This document shows, in pieces, positions 1 to 9,990 of a stretch of 64,000 nucleotides of DNA. Source of the DNA: Saprospiraceae bacterium (GTDB lineage Bacteria > Bacteroidota > Bacteroidia > Chitinophagales > Saprospiraceae); the NCBI GenBank assembly GCA_022448945.1, contig JAKVCV010000002.1, positions 1-64,000 on the forward strand, given 5' to 3'. The stretch's first letter is position 1. Each line of letters begins with the position of its first letter. The notes beneath the pieces were generated by a model. It did no database searches. It saw nothing but the letters and a program-made list of their open reading frames with translations, and was not told where the DNA came from. The translations under genes were made by a program, and so were the position numbers.

Positions 1-177
1 CAGGTGCTAGGCTTAATGCCACATCCTGAAGCATATTTAAGTTTGTACAATAATCCTAATTGGGGACAGATTAAACGCAACAATTCTATGGTTTCTGAAG
101 ATGGTGAGGGATTAAAAATCTTTGAGAACATAGTAGAACATGTGAAAGCCCAAAAGTTTTCTATAGCACAACATTAG
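1..177 (+). CDS. purQ: Phosphoribosylformylglycinamidine synthase, glutaminase subunit (C-terminal fragment)
   Basis: The window opens inside this gene; only the last 58 codons are present, ending in TAG. The fragment contains GLMPHPEA, the glutamine-amidotransferase motif that carries the catalytic His and Glu of PurQ-type class I glutaminases, followed by a short helical tail. In the family this subunit supplies ammonia for converting FGAR to FGAM. The tail looks like a stand-alone PurQ rather than the end of a large PurL, but the missing 5' part would be needed to be certain. It is followed by purH and five more purine genes on the same strand, which supports the call. Confidence 0.8.
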   Translation, partial: QVLGLMPHPEAYLSLYNNPNWGQIKRNNSMVSEDGEGLKIFENIVEHVKAQKFSIAQH

Positions 178-280
178 TGTTTTGAAGATAAGGTTATATA
201 GAATGAATCCTTACAATTGAAATAAAGGAATATTACATAAATACCATGACTTTAATTAAATATTAATCATTTACTAAAAC

Positions 281-1900
281 ATGAATCTCTTGATTCCAAT
301 AAAAAGAGCTTTAATTAGCGTTTCAGACAAAACAGGTGTTGTAGAATTGGCACAGTCATTAGTTGATGTAGGTTGTGAAATTATTTCTACAGGAGGCACA
401 CAACGCAAGCTTGAAAATGCAGGCATTGCAACTACAGAAATTTCAAAAGTTACAGGAAACCCTGAAGCTTTTGGCGGACGTATGAAAACAATTTCATTTA
501 ATATTGAATCGGCATTGTTGTTTGACAGAGAAAAAGACAAAGAAGAAGCTGCTAGTCTGAACATTGATCCTATTGATTTAGTGGTTTGCAACCTTTATCC
601 TTTTCAGGAAGTTTTAGAGAAAGGTGCTGATTTTGAAACTTTGATAGAAAACATTGACATTGGTGGGCCAACTATGATTAGAGCTTCAGCGAAAAATTTC
701 AAATATGTTGCAACTGTAACCCAACCATCTGATTACAATGAGCTTAAGGAGCAACTTAAACAGAATAAAGGAGCTTTGACATATGATTTTCGCAAGAAAC
801 TTATGTGTAAGGCATTTAATCATACCGCAGATTATGATGCTTTAATCGCTACGACTATGGATAAGGAAATAGGTGTTAACTCATTAAGGTTGGGGTTTGA
901 GGAGGGAGTCGACTTGCGTTATGGAGAGAATAGCCATCAAAAAGCTAAATTTTATCAACAAAAAGGCGCTCCTAATTCATTATACAACTTAAATGTTCTC
1001 CATGGTAAAGCACTTTCCTTTAATAATATTTTAGATATTAATGGAGCCATTGAAGCTATCAAGGAATCTACTCGTTCTGCATGTTCTGTAATCAAACATA
1101 GTAATCCTTGTGGTCTTTGTGAGGGAGATAATCAGTTTGAAATATTAAAGATGGCTTGGGCTGGAGATCCTGTTTCTGCCTTTGGTTCTATCATTGCTTT
1201 CAATCGTAAACTTGAATTTGATACAGTAAAGTTTTTTGATTTGGACAATGAAGACAGAAGTAAACGTAAATTTGTTGAAGTAGTAATCGCCCCTGAATTT
1301 CATGTAGATGCATTAGAATATTTGCAACAACATAAAAATTTAAGAATTATTCAATTTGATGTTGCTAAAATGAGCAATGGGGTCGACTGCAGATATATGA
1401 ACGGCAGTTTACTTATACAGGATTCAGATACTATTTTGCATAACAAATTGGAAGTATCTACAGCTAAATCTGTTGATATGCAATTCGAGCAACCACTAAT
1501 TGAATTTGGGTTAAGAGCTATAAAAACAATTAAATCTAATTCAATTGCTATTGTTCGGTTTAAAAAAGGCTATGCACAGTTGTTGGGTATGGGAGCTGGG
1601 CAGCCTAATCGACTGATAGCTACTAAGTTGTCAATTGAAAAATGTCGGGAAAATCTAAGTAATGAGTATCATGGCACGGCCGAAGGTTTTGAAGCTTATG
1701 TTGCCAAGGAATTAGGAAATGCCTGGCTAATATCTGATGCTTTTTTCCCTTTCGCAGATAATGTAGAATTAGCAGCAGCAGCAGGAATTCGTAAAATTGT
1801 ACAACCAGGAGGTTCCATTCGTGACAAGTCGGTTATAAGCACTTGTGATGCGCTTGATGTAGCCATGGTCTTTACTGGAATCAGACACTTTAAACACTAA
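281..1900 (+). CDS. purH: Bifunctional AICAR transformylase / IMP cyclohydrolase
   Basis: PurH catalyses the last two steps of IMP synthesis: formylation of AICAR, then ring closure. The 539-residue protein starts with an MGS-like IMP cyclohydrolase domain (RALISVSDKTG, STGGT and GGRMKT motifs, about residues 1-200), followed by the AICAR transformylase domain with KHSNPCG near residue 270. It is slightly longer than the usual 505-525 residues but complete. The ATG is chosen because conserved sequence begins within ten residues of it. It lies 103 bp after purQ and 11 bp before the purC-purE fusion, so co-transcription is likely. Confidence 0.95.
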   Translation: MNLLIPIKRALISVSDKTGVVELAQSLVDVGCEIISTGGTQRKLENAGIATTEISKVTGNPEAFGGRMKTISFNIESALLFDREKDKEEAASLNIDPIDLVVCNLYPFQEVLEKGADFETLIENIDIGGPTMIRASAKNFKYVATVTQPSDYNELKEQLKQNKGALTYDFRKKLMCKAFNHTADYDALIATTMDKEIGVNSLRLGFEEGVDLRYGENSHQKAKFYQQKGAPNSLYNLNVLHGKALSFNNILDINGAIEAIKESTRSACSVIKHSNPCGLCEGDNQFEILKMAWAGDPVSAFGSIIAFNRKLEFDTVKFFDLDNEDRSKRKFVEVVIAPEFHVDALEYLQQHKNLRIIQFDVAKMSNGVDCRYMNGSLLIQDSDTILHNKLEVSTAKSVDMQFEQPLIEFGLRAIKTIKSNSIAIVRFKKGYAQLLGMGAGQPNRLIATKLSIEKCRENLSNEYHGTAEGFEAYVAKELGNAWLISDAFFPFADNVELAAAAGIRKIVQPGGSIRDKSVISTCDALDVAMVFTGIRHFKH

Positions 1901-1911
1901 ACATTAAAATT

Positions 1912-3255
1912 ATGGACTGCTTAACAAAGTTTGTTTCGCCTCAATTGAAAATGTTACATCGAGGAAAAGTTAGAGATAGTATCCGAATTGATGATCATAC
2001 ACGTATGATTGTAGTTACGGATAGAATTTCAGCTTTTAATAAGAAAATAAAAACGCCTATCCCAACTAAAGGTGCTGTACTTAATGGGATTGCGAATTTT
2101 TGGTTTGAGCAGACAAAACATATAATAGATAATCATATTATACAGCAGGTTGATGACTATATTACTTTAGTGAAGGAAGCGCAGCCTATAAGAGTGGAAA
2201 TGGTAGTACGGGGTTATTTGACAGGTTCAATGTGGCGGGGTTATCAAAATGGTCAGCGTGTATTTAGTGGAGTGGTTGTCCCTGAAGGAATGATTAAAAA
2301 TCAAAAATTTACATCTCCAATATTAACGCCCACTACAAAAGATGAATTTGATACTGAGATTGATGAAAAAGGAATTGTTGAAGCAGGATTGGTAAGTTAT
2401 GATACTTATCAACAAATGAAAGAAGTAGCTTTAAAGATATTTGATTTTGGTTCTAAATTGTTAGACGAAAAAGGTATTGTATTGGTAGATACTAAATATG
2501 AATTTGGATTATTGAATGGCAAGCTGATTATTATCGATGAAATGCATACCCCAGATTCTTCACGGTTTTGGTCTAAAGCTGATTACGAAGAAAATCCTTC
2601 TAATGCTAACCAAATTGATAAAGAATATGTCCGTCAATGGATGTTGGCTAATAAAGTAAACGGTGAAGTCCCTGATGTTTTAGCTCCTGAAGTAGTAGAA
2701 GAAACGAGTAGAAGATATCAGGAGATTTATGAAACTGTTACTGGCAAATCATTTTTTCTTGTAGATCTGCCTTCAAAAGTTCGTGTCTATAATAATCTAG
2801 TTAAGGCAGCTGTTATTAAACCTGGATTAATTGGTATCATCATGGAATCTTCATCAGATATTGATCATTGTCAAAAACTAAAAAAGATTATTGAACAATA
2901 TGATGTATGTGTTGACATGAAGGTGTTTTCTGCACATGAAAATGGTGAAAGTATAGCAGAATTAGCAGAAAGTTATAATTCTTCTATTGAGCCTTTGGCA
3001 GTTATTGCAGTTGGGCGCCCTTCTAATGGATTAGGTAGTAAATTAGCCGCTAATTTAAGTGTACCCGTGATAAATTGTCCTACTTGTTCAGATAACACAG
3101 ATCTATTGCATAATGAGAATTCATCTATGTATATAGCAGATAAAACACCTGCAGCAGCAGTTCATGTTGATAATGTTGCATATGCTGCAATACGTAGTTT
3201 GAACGTTTATTCTATACGGGAAAGGTTAGCCTATGATATTCAAAGTATGAAGTAA
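1912..3255 (+). CDS. SAICAR synthase fused to a PurE-like AIR carboxylase domain
   Basis: Residues 1 to about 285 are a SAICAR synthase (PurC) of the yeast Ade1-like type: HRGKVRD at the start, then RVEMVVRGYLTGS and DEMHTPDSSRFW. Residues about 300-447 resemble PurE: GIIMESSSD (310-316), SAHEN (340-344) and AVGRPSNGLG (366-375). The last motif resembles the AGRSNGLG motif of class II PurE and of the vertebrate PAICS fusion, which use CO2 directly and need no PurK. Two positions are odd: the usual Gly of the MGS motif is Glu312, and the usual Lys/Arg after SAH is Glu343. The PurC half should be active; activity of the PurE half is uncertain. It sits tightly inside the purine operon. Confidence 0.85.
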   Translation: MDCLTKFVSPQLKMLHRGKVRDSIRIDDHTRMIVVTDRISAFNKKIKTPIPTKGAVLNGIANFWFEQTKHIIDNHIIQQVDDYITLVKEAQPIRVEMVVRGYLTGSMWRGYQNGQRVFSGVVVPEGMIKNQKFTSPILTPTTKDEFDTEIDEKGIVEAGLVSYDTYQQMKEVALKIFDFGSKLLDEKGIVLVDTKYEFGLLNGKLIIIDEMHTPDSSRFWSKADYEENPSNANQIDKEYVRQWMLANKVNGEVPDVLAPEVVEETSRRYQEIYETVTGKSFFLVDLPSKVRVYNNLVKAAVIKPGLIGIIMESSSDIDHCQKLKKIIEQYDVCVDMKVFSAHENGESIAELAESYNSSIEPLAVIAVGRPSNGLGSKLAANLSVPVINCPTCSDNTDLLHNENSSMYIADKTPAAAVHVDNVAYAAIRSLNVYSIRERLAYDIQSMK

Positions 3256-3321
3256 TTACTTATTGAAGCATCTGCTTCGATAAGGAAATAAATTAGTTTG
3301 TAATATTTTAATATAAAGATA

Positions 3322-4701
3322 ATGATTGTAGATGCCATTTCGCCTTTGGATGGAAGGTATGCCGGAAAACTTGTTTCTCACAGAAAATATTTTTCTGAAA
3401 AAGGGTTAATGTATTATCGATGCAAGGTAGAATTATTATACGTTCTTGCATTGGACAAAGCTGGTTTGTTTGAACCGTTGAATAACCAGGAGAAATTGAA
3501 CATTCAGGATTGTATAGATAATTTTAAGGAAAGTGATTATGCTAGAATCAAAGAAATTGAAAGTGTAACCAATCATGATGTTAAGGCTTGTGAAATATTT
3601 TTGAGAGAACGTACACAGTTGAGAGATGTAAATATGTTACATTTTGCGCTTACATCCGAAGATGTTAATAATCTTGCTTATAACTTCATGCTTAAGGATT
3701 ATTTAGAAAAAGAGCATCTCCCTCAGATTGAACAGCTTTTAAATAAATTGATGGAATTAGCAGCCCTATGGAAGAAAGTTCCATTTCCATGTCGCACTCA
3801 TGGTCAGAAGGCTTCTCCAAGTACTGCAGGTAAAGAGTTAGCTGTATTTGTTAATCGAATTACTCGTATTTATAAAGAGCTGAAGTGTTTTACCTTTTTA
3901 GGTAAGATTAATGGTGCTGTAGGCAATTATTCTGCAATGTTGTCTGCTTTTCCAGATTTTGATTGGCTAAATTTTGCGCATGATTTTTTGAGGGATCATG
4001 GCTTGCAACCCAATATTTGTACTACACAAATCGAAGATCATGATACTTTTGGAACCTATTTCAACTGGACACGGCAATTAAATAATATTGTAATAGATTT
4101 GGATGTTGATTGTTGGTTGTATATTTCCAAAAATTTATTTTCTGAAAAAGTAAAAGCAGGAGAGGTTGGATCTTCAACTATGCCTCACAAGGTTAATCCT
4201 ATTAATTTTGAAAACAGTGAGGGAAATATGATGTTAGCCAATTCAATTTTGGGTTTTTTGACAGATAAGTTATCTCGTTCTAGGATGCAAAGAGACCTTT
4301 CAGATTCGACTGTTCAACGAAATATGGGATCTGCATTGGCTTATTCTTCTTTGGGCATTACAGAATTGATGCGTGGATTAAATAAATTAGAAATTAATGA
4401 AAACGTTTGTCGTGCAGCTTTGGAAGATAGTCCTGAATTATTGGCTGAACCGATTCAAACAATTTTAAAAATTGTCGGAGTAGATGATCCATATACCTTA
4501 TTAAAAAAAGTTTCTAGAGGTCAGAAGCCAACAAGGGAGATGTTAATGGAATTAGTTAAAGATCTGGAAATTGATCAGGAGACAAAAGATCGGATATATA
4601 AACTTCAATCTGTTCATTATATAGGTGATGCTATTCGTATTTGTGATCTTGTATTGGAGACAACAAAAAAGGTAATGCAGGAGAATGTAAATTTGGGTTA
4701 A
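3322..4701 (+). CDS. purB: Adenylosuccinate lyase
   Basis: PurB splits SAICAR to AICAR plus fumarate, and adenylosuccinate to AMP plus fumarate. The 459-residue protein matches the Escherichia coli-type long PurB along its length: SPLDGRY at the start, NHDVKA, TSEDVNN, the RTHGQ histidine motif and the fumarase-superfamily signature GSSTMPHKVNP with the catalytic serine loop. It is complete. It lies 66 bp downstream of the purC-purE fusion and 31 bp upstream of purD, as a member of the same purine operon. Confidence 0.96.
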   Translation: MIVDAISPLDGRYAGKLVSHRKYFSEKGLMYYRCKVELLYVLALDKAGLFEPLNNQEKLNIQDCIDNFKESDYARIKEIESVTNHDVKACEIFLRERTQLRDVNMLHFALTSEDVNNLAYNFMLKDYLEKEHLPQIEQLLNKLMELAALWKKVPFPCRTHGQKASPSTAGKELAVFVNRITRIYKELKCFTFLGKINGAVGNYSAMLSAFPDFDWLNFAHDFLRDHGLQPNICTTQIEDHDTFGTYFNWTRQLNNIVIDLDVDCWLYISKNLFSEKVKAGEVGSSTMPHKVNPINFENSEGNMMLANSILGFLTDKLSRSRMQRDLSDSTVQRNMGSALAYSSLGITELMRGLNKLEINENVCRAALEDSPELLAEPIQTILKIVGVDDPYTLLKKVSRGQKPTREMLMELVKDLEIDQETKDRIYKLQSVHYIGDAIRICDLVLETTKKVMQENVNLG

Positions 4702-4732
4702 TTTATTCAGTAATAAAGTTTAATCATTAACA

Positions 4733-6001
4733 ATGAAAATAGCAGTAATTGGTTCAGGTGGAAGAGAACATGCTCTTTCGTGGAAGTTGGCACAGACGTT
4801 GGGTGAAGATGCCGTATTTGCACTGCCTGGGAATGGAGGAATTCCAAATAGCCATCCAATGGATATTAACGATTTTGAAGCTATTCAAGCATTTTGTGAA
4901 GAAAAAGGGATCAATTATATTTTTGTAGGTCCAGAAGTGCCACTAGCCAATGGTATTGTTGATTTTTTTAACCAGACTGTTATTCATGCACTTGGCCCCT
5001 GTAAAGATGCTGCACAATTAGAGGGTTCTAAGATATTTTCTAAAAAATTCATGGAAAAATATGGTGTAGCTACTTCACCTTTCAAAACTTTTGACAAGGT
5101 TATGGATGCTAGAGATACTGTCTTTAAGATGAATGGAAATCTTGTCATAAAGTATGATGGATTGGCAGCAGGTAAAGGAGTTTTTGTTTGTGATAATGTT
5201 GCTGAAGCAATGGAAGCCCTTAGTGAAATGCGACTTCAGTATGGCGAAGAATGTCCTTTTATAATCGAAGATAAAATTGTAGGAGATGAAATCTCTATTA
5301 TAGGCTTTACGGATGGTGAAAATATTAAATTATTGTTGCCCTCTCAAGACCACAAACAACTTAATGACGGAGATAAAGGACCCAATACTGGAGGTATGGG
5401 TGTTATGTGTCCGGTTCCTTTTTGGAATGATGAATTGGCAAAAGAAATTAATATTAAGATTGTACAACCTACTTTGAGAGGCATTCGTGAAGAGAAGATG
5501 AATTACAAAGGAATTATCTATTTTGGAATTATGATTGGTGAAAATGGCCCAGAATTATTGGAATACAATGTTCGTTTTGGTGATCCGGAAACGGAGGTAT
5601 TGTTACCTTCATTAAAAACAGATTTAGCTAAAGTGGTTACAGCATGTTTAGATGGAACTTTAGGAGAAATTGAATTGAAGTTTCATGATGGTTACTTTGT
5701 TGATGTAGTGCAGGTTTCTGGGGGTTATCCCAAGTCCTATAGTAAGGGGTATCCAATCTTTGGTTTAGATTTGGTTGACGATGCAATAGTTTTTCATGCC
5801 GGTACTGCATTGAAAGATGGGAATATCGTTACTAATGGTGGCCGTGTTTTGAATTTTGTTGCACAAGGTGATTCTCTTCAATGTGCAATTGATAAGGCTT
5901 ATGAACAATGTGCAAAGGTTAGTTTTCAGGATAATTTCTTTAGAAAAGATATTGGGCAGAGAAAATATAAGGTAGTAAAAATTAATGCCTTAAACTCATG
6001 A
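4733..6001 (+). CDS. purD: Phosphoribosylamine-glycine ligase (GAR synthetase)
   Basis: PurD joins glycine to phosphoribosylamine using ATP, the second step of purine synthesis. The 422-residue protein has the full family layout: N-terminal GSGGREHAL, the ATP-grasp region with VIKYDGLAAGKGV, PNTGGMGV, and the metal-binding stretch YNVRFGDPETE near residue 280. Length is normal. Its stop codon overlaps the start of purN (ATGA), which indicates translational coupling. Confidence 0.97.
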   Translation: MKIAVIGSGGREHALSWKLAQTLGEDAVFALPGNGGIPNSHPMDINDFEAIQAFCEEKGINYIFVGPEVPLANGIVDFFNQTVIHALGPCKDAAQLEGSKIFSKKFMEKYGVATSPFKTFDKVMDARDTVFKMNGNLVIKYDGLAAGKGVFVCDNVAEAMEALSEMRLQYGEECPFIIEDKIVGDEISIIGFTDGENIKLLLPSQDHKQLNDGDKGPNTGGMGVMCPVPFWNDELAKEINIKIVQPTLRGIREEKMNYKGIIYFGIMIGENGPELLEYNVRFGDPETEVLLPSLKTDLAKVVTACLDGTLGEIELKFHDGYFVDVVQVSGGYPKSYSKGYPIFGLDLVDDAIVFHAGTALKDGNIVTNGGRVLNFVAQGDSLQCAIDKAYEQCAKVSFQDNFFRKDIGQRKYKVVKINALNS

Positions 6002-6579
6002 AAAAGAAAATTGCTATATTTATATCCGGACGTGGAAGTAATATGAAGGCTATTGTTGAACAATGTCGGAATGGGATTCTTAAAAACCTTGTTGATGTAG
6101 AGGTGGTTTTTGCTAACAAAGAAGATGCAGCTGGCTTGGATTACGCTAGATCTATGGGAATTAGGACAAAATGGATATCTTCAAAAGGTCTTAAAAGATC
6201 TGTTTTTGATCAGAAAGTTATAGATTTTCTTGATGGCTTTACAATAGATTATATTATTCTTGCTGGATATATGAGAGTGTTGTCTGGAATTTTTGTTAAT
6301 GCTTTTTCAGGGAAAATAATTAATATTCATCCTGCAGACACATTCAAGCATCAAGGCTTGCATGCTTATGAATGGGCATTTAACAATAATTTACAAGAGA
6401 CTAAAATAACTGTACACTATGTTGATGAGGGGATGGATACAGGAGCTGTAATTTCTCAACATATTGTTGATTTAAAAGGAGTTCAAACACTCAAAGAAGT
6501 AGAAGAAAGAGGTTTGAAAGTGGAACATAAATTTTACAGTGAAATTATTCGGATGCTTATATTAAATGAAACCAATTAA
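5998..6579 (+). CDS. purN: Phosphoribosylglycinamide formyltransferase
   Basis: PurN transfers a formyl group from 10-formyl-tetrahydrofolate to GAR, the third purine step. The 193-residue protein starts with the phosphate-binding ISGRGSNMKA motif. The catalytic triad of the family is visible as Asn109 and His111 (INIHP) and Asp147 (in EGMDTGA). Its start overlaps the purD stop by four bases, and purF follows after 14 bp. Confidence 0.95.
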   Translation: MKKKIAIFISGRGSNMKAIVEQCRNGILKNLVDVEVVFANKEDAAGLDYARSMGIRTKWISSKGLKRSVFDQKVIDFLDGFTIDYIILAGYMRVLSGIFVNAFSGKIINIHPADTFKHQGLHAYEWAFNNNLQETKITVHYVDEGMDTGAVISQHIVDLKGVQTLKEVEERGLKVEHKFYSEIIRMLILNETN

Positions 6580-6593
6580 AGATCCAATCAGCT

Positions 6594-8474
6594 ATGTGTG
6601 GTATTGCATTCCTTAGGTTAAAAAAACCGCTAGACTATTTCCTTGAAAAATATGGCACTCCATTTTATGGTATAAATAAGCTGTATTTACTACTTGAAAA
6701 ACAACATAACAGAGGTCAAGATGGGGTAGGAGTTGCTAATATTAAGTTAAATGCATTACCAGGTGAGCGTTATATTTCACGATACAGAAGTGTTAGTAAT
6801 AAACCAATTCAGGATACTTTTGAATATATAAATAAACGATTTCGAGCGCTTGAAAAAAATAATCCTTCTTTACTTCATGATGTTGATTACTTAAGAAATA
6901 ATGAAGCGTTTATGGGTGAAGTGTTTTTGGGGCATTTGAGATATGGAACCTATGGTAAAAATAGTATTGAAAGTTGTCATCCTTTTTTGAGACAAAATAA
7001 TTGGAGGACCAGGAATTTAGTTCTTGCAGGAAATTTTAATTTAACTAATGTTGATGAGTTGTTTGAATTTATGGTTAGTATTGGACAACACCCTAAAGAA
7101 AGGGCTGACACTGTTACTGTAATGGAGAAAATAGGCCACTTTTTAGATGTTGAAAATCAAAGGTTATTTGATCATTTTAAGTCTCAAGGATATAACAGAA
7201 CTGAAATTTCGGCACTGATTTCTAAAAATTTAGATACGCAAAATATTTTACAGCAAGCTAGTGAAGATTGGGACGGCGGATATCTTATGGCAGGTATGTT
7301 TGGCAATGGAGACGCGTTTGTTTTTAGAGATCCAAATGGAATAAGACCAGGATATTGGTATGAAGATGATGAGGTTGTTGTCGTTGCTTCTGAAAGAGCA
7401 GCTATACAAACTGCTTTTAATACTTCTTTTCTAAAGGTTCAAGAGTTGCAGCCTGGCTATTCTCTTATGATTAAAAATACAGGTGAAGTTTCCGAAAAGG
7501 AGATTATACCAATTCGAAAAAAGTTAGCATGTTCTTTTGAGCGAATATATTTTTCTAGAGGGTCTGACCGAGAAATTTATAAAGAAAGGTTGCAATTGGG
7601 ACGAAATGTTTCAAAAGCAGTTTTTAAGGCAGTAAATTATGATTTTGAAAATACAGTTTTCAGTTATATTCCAAATACTGCTGAGGTTTCTTTTTTTGGA
7701 ATGGTAAAAGCAGCGCATGCCGCACTTTCACAACAAAAATTAGATAAAATCAGGGCTTTGGGAGATGCAGCATCAGATAAGGAAATTCAAGCTATAATGT
7801 CTATTGCTCCAAGAGCAGAAAAAATTGCAATAAAAGATGCAAAATTAAGAACATTTATTACTCAAGATGATTCTAGAGATGATTTAGTAGCTCATGTTTA
7901 TGATGTAACTTATGGAGTTATTAAAGATCATAAAGATACCTTGGTATTAATTGATGATTCTATTGTTAGAGGAACAACACTTAGGCAAAGTATTTTGAGC
8001 ATAGTAGATCGATTGAATCCTAAAAAAATAATTATTGTATCATCTGCGCCGCAAATTCGATATCCAGACTGTTATGGTATAGATATGGCTAAATTGGGTG
8101 ATTTTGTTGCCTTCAAGGCAGCGATAGCTTTACTTAAAGATCATAACAAAGAGCATGTAATAAATGAAGTTTATAGAGACTGCCTTAGTCAGGTTGATTT
8201 GCCACGTGAAAAAGTAGTTAATCATGTCAGACGTATTTATGAACCATTTACTGATGAAGAAATTAGTATTAAGATAGCAGAATTATTGCAACTTAAAATT
8301 GTTAAAGCAGAAGTACAGATTATATACCAAAGTATTGAAGGCCTCAAGGATGCATGTCCTCACAATAAGGGGAATTGGTATTTCAGTGGTGATTATCCTA
8401 CTCCTGGAGGGAATAAGGTTGTTAACAAAGCTTTTATAAATTATATAGAAGGTGTCAATGAAAGAGCCTATTAA
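6594..8474 (+). CDS. purF: Amidophosphoribosyltransferase, long form
   Basis: PurF makes phosphoribosylamine from PRPP and glutamine, the committed step of purine synthesis. The start is fixed by MCGIA: Cys2 is the N-terminal nucleophile of the class II glutaminase domain, with NRGQDGVG and GHLRYGT following. The PRPP-binding loop LIDDSIVRGTT lies near residue 455. At 626 residues it is well over 100 residues longer than the common 470-510 residue enzymes, with extra sequence between the glutaminase and transferase parts and at the C terminus. It ends the purine operon and is convergent with the lipoprotein gene 28 bp away. Confidence 0.92.
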   Translation: MCGIAFLRLKKPLDYFLEKYGTPFYGINKLYLLLEKQHNRGQDGVGVANIKLNALPGERYISRYRSVSNKPIQDTFEYINKRFRALEKNNPSLLHDVDYLRNNEAFMGEVFLGHLRYGTYGKNSIESCHPFLRQNNWRTRNLVLAGNFNLTNVDELFEFMVSIGQHPKERADTVTVMEKIGHFLDVENQRLFDHFKSQGYNRTEISALISKNLDTQNILQQASEDWDGGYLMAGMFGNGDAFVFRDPNGIRPGYWYEDDEVVVVASERAAIQTAFNTSFLKVQELQPGYSLMIKNTGEVSEKEIIPIRKKLACSFERIYFSRGSDREIYKERLQLGRNVSKAVFKAVNYDFENTVFSYIPNTAEVSFFGMVKAAHAALSQQKLDKIRALGDAASDKEIQAIMSIAPRAEKIAIKDAKLRTFITQDDSRDDLVAHVYDVTYGVIKDHKDTLVLIDDSIVRGTTLRQSILSIVDRLNPKKIIIVSSAPQIRYPDCYGIDMAKLGDFVAFKAAIALLKDHNKEHVINEVYRDCLSQVDLPREKVVNHVRRIYEPFTDEEISIKIAELLQLKIVKAEVQIIYQSIEGLKDACPHNKGNWYFSGDYPTPGGNKVVNKAFINYIEGVNERAY

Positions 8475-8502
8475 GTTATTTTCAGTTTTAAAGGTTATAA
8501 GA

Positions 8503-9990
8503 TTAATTGGGGATAGCATACGCACCAATAGCAGGATTGTTCACTGACCTAAACTGCCCAATAATATCAGTATTAGGACCTGAAAAAGTAGCAGTAGGTA
8601 TACTTGCAGGTGTGCCAGCATCATTAGCTGGAGAAGCTGTAGAGTCAATTTTGTACAGGTTTTCATCTTGATCTATAAACAGAGGGTCTTGGTTAGTAAT
8701 ACAATCTATCATCTTTTGACTAAAAGTATCGACTTTCATCAGACAATTTGTAAAAGTATAATCAAAATTTATTGGTGGATCATTTGCAGTAAGGATTTCA
8801 ATTTCTTCCCGTTTATTACCATATATAATGCAGTTTGTGAAATAGATGTTACCAGCATCAGTTATAGCTATTTCCTGTCCGTTGTCAATTTGAATTTCAT
8901 AGTCCCTGTAACTTATAATTGGCTCAGACCTGCTAACGAGATCTGTGCCCACATTTACAAATGTACAATGTCTAAAATTATATTCACCTCCTCTTATACC
9001 TATAAAGTTAAATTGATTGGAGTTAGCAATAACTGTATTTGTCATTTTGATATGTGCCCCCCGGCCCAATACTCCTGAACGGTCAACATTGAAGATCTTA
9101 CTGTTGTGGAGTTCTAACTTAAATGAACCATTTGTCGAGAAAGAATCTACAAAAATGCCATCTACAGCATTTCTAATAATGGTTCCATGTATAATGTTGT
9201 CTTTGCTAGTTTTACTAAGATATATGCCATTATGATGGAATGTGATAAGTTGATAATCTTCTTCAAGACGATGAGTTTTGAATTCTACAGGATAATTAAG
9301 GTCGCCTCCTACATTGGACCTAATACACGATTCATGCCCTATATATAGCATAGCTCTATCCCCAGGTTTTGTAGTTGGCCCACCAAACATATATATTTCT
9401 GTTCCCCCTGGAATTATGATACATGAATTACTGTCTATGGCAATTATACCCATAAAAATATAAGGTTTACTATTGTTGAGCGTAACAGTAGTATCTGTAT
9501 AACGCGTTAAATAGCCGACTTGACCAATGTAATTAGCATTCCATCCATAGGCATGCAGGATAACTTTTTGTGTGCCTCCTCCATCTGTTTCAAACATGAT
9601 CGAGTCTAAGCGAATCGCGTCACCATCATTTGGGTTAATATATACGCTTGCAAATATATATATACTATCCCCCGGAGGAATTTCTATGTTAGAAGAAGAA
9701 CTACCAGTAAATCCGTCAATATTAATTTTGTAATCGGATTGTTCTCCACCACCTAAATAAACATTTTTCAACAAAATTATCTGGCTGTGTCGGTTGTATA
9801 CTTTGAATCGACGTGTAGCATTTCCTAAATTAGTAAAAACGGTGTCAAATGTAAGGGTATCCATAGAAAACTCAACACCAGCACCAGACGTGCTAATAAA
9901 ATTGTCTTTTTGACAGGCCGTAATATGAAAAATAAAAAAACATATTAATGCTAAAAAAGGATATTTTATATAATTAAATGGTATTGTCAT
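8503..9990 (-). CDS. Lipoprotein with Ig-like N terminus and beta-helix-like C terminus, function unknown
   Basis: The 495-residue protein has a hydrophobic leader ending in a lipobox (FHITAC, Cys26), so it is probably a lipoprotein. About residues 40-150 look like a beta-sandwich of the kind found in cell-surface proteins (TLTFDTVFTNLG, then PPGDSIYI). The rest is rich in short Asn-, Gly- and Ile-rich strands (for example HNSKIFNVDRSG), which suggests a right-handed parallel beta-helix. No catalytic motif is recognised and no function is assigned. It is convergent with purF. Confidence 0.6.
   Translation of the reverse strand: MTIPFNYIKYPFLALICFFIFHITACQKDNFISTSGAGVEFSMDTLTFDTVFTNLGNATRRFKVYNRHSQIILLKNVYLGGGEQSDYKINIDGFTGSSSSNIEIPPGDSIYIFASVYINPNDGDAIRLDSIMFETDGGGTQKVILHAYGWNANYIGQVGYLTRYTDTTVTLNNSKPYIFMGIIAIDSNSCIIIPGGTEIYMFGGPTTKPGDRAMLYIGHESCIRSNVGGDLNYPVEFKTHRLEEDYQLITFHHNGIYLSKTSKDNIIHGTIIRNAVDGIFVDSFSTNGSFKLELHNSKIFNVDRSGVLGRGAHIKMTNTVIANSNQFNFIGIRGGEYNFRHCTFVNVGTDLVSRSEPIISYRDYEIQIDNGQEIAITDAGNIYFTNCIIYGNKREEIEILTANDPPINFDYTFTNCLMKVDTFSQKMIDCITNQDPLFIDQDENLYKIDSTASPANDAGTPASIPTATFSGPNTDIIGQFRSVNNPAIGAYAIPN

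Noticed and set aside
8668-9235. Two + strand open frames of 136 and 72 codons
   Set aside because: Both lie antisense to the lipoprotein gene, lack recognisable motifs and have no promoter; they are shadow frames.
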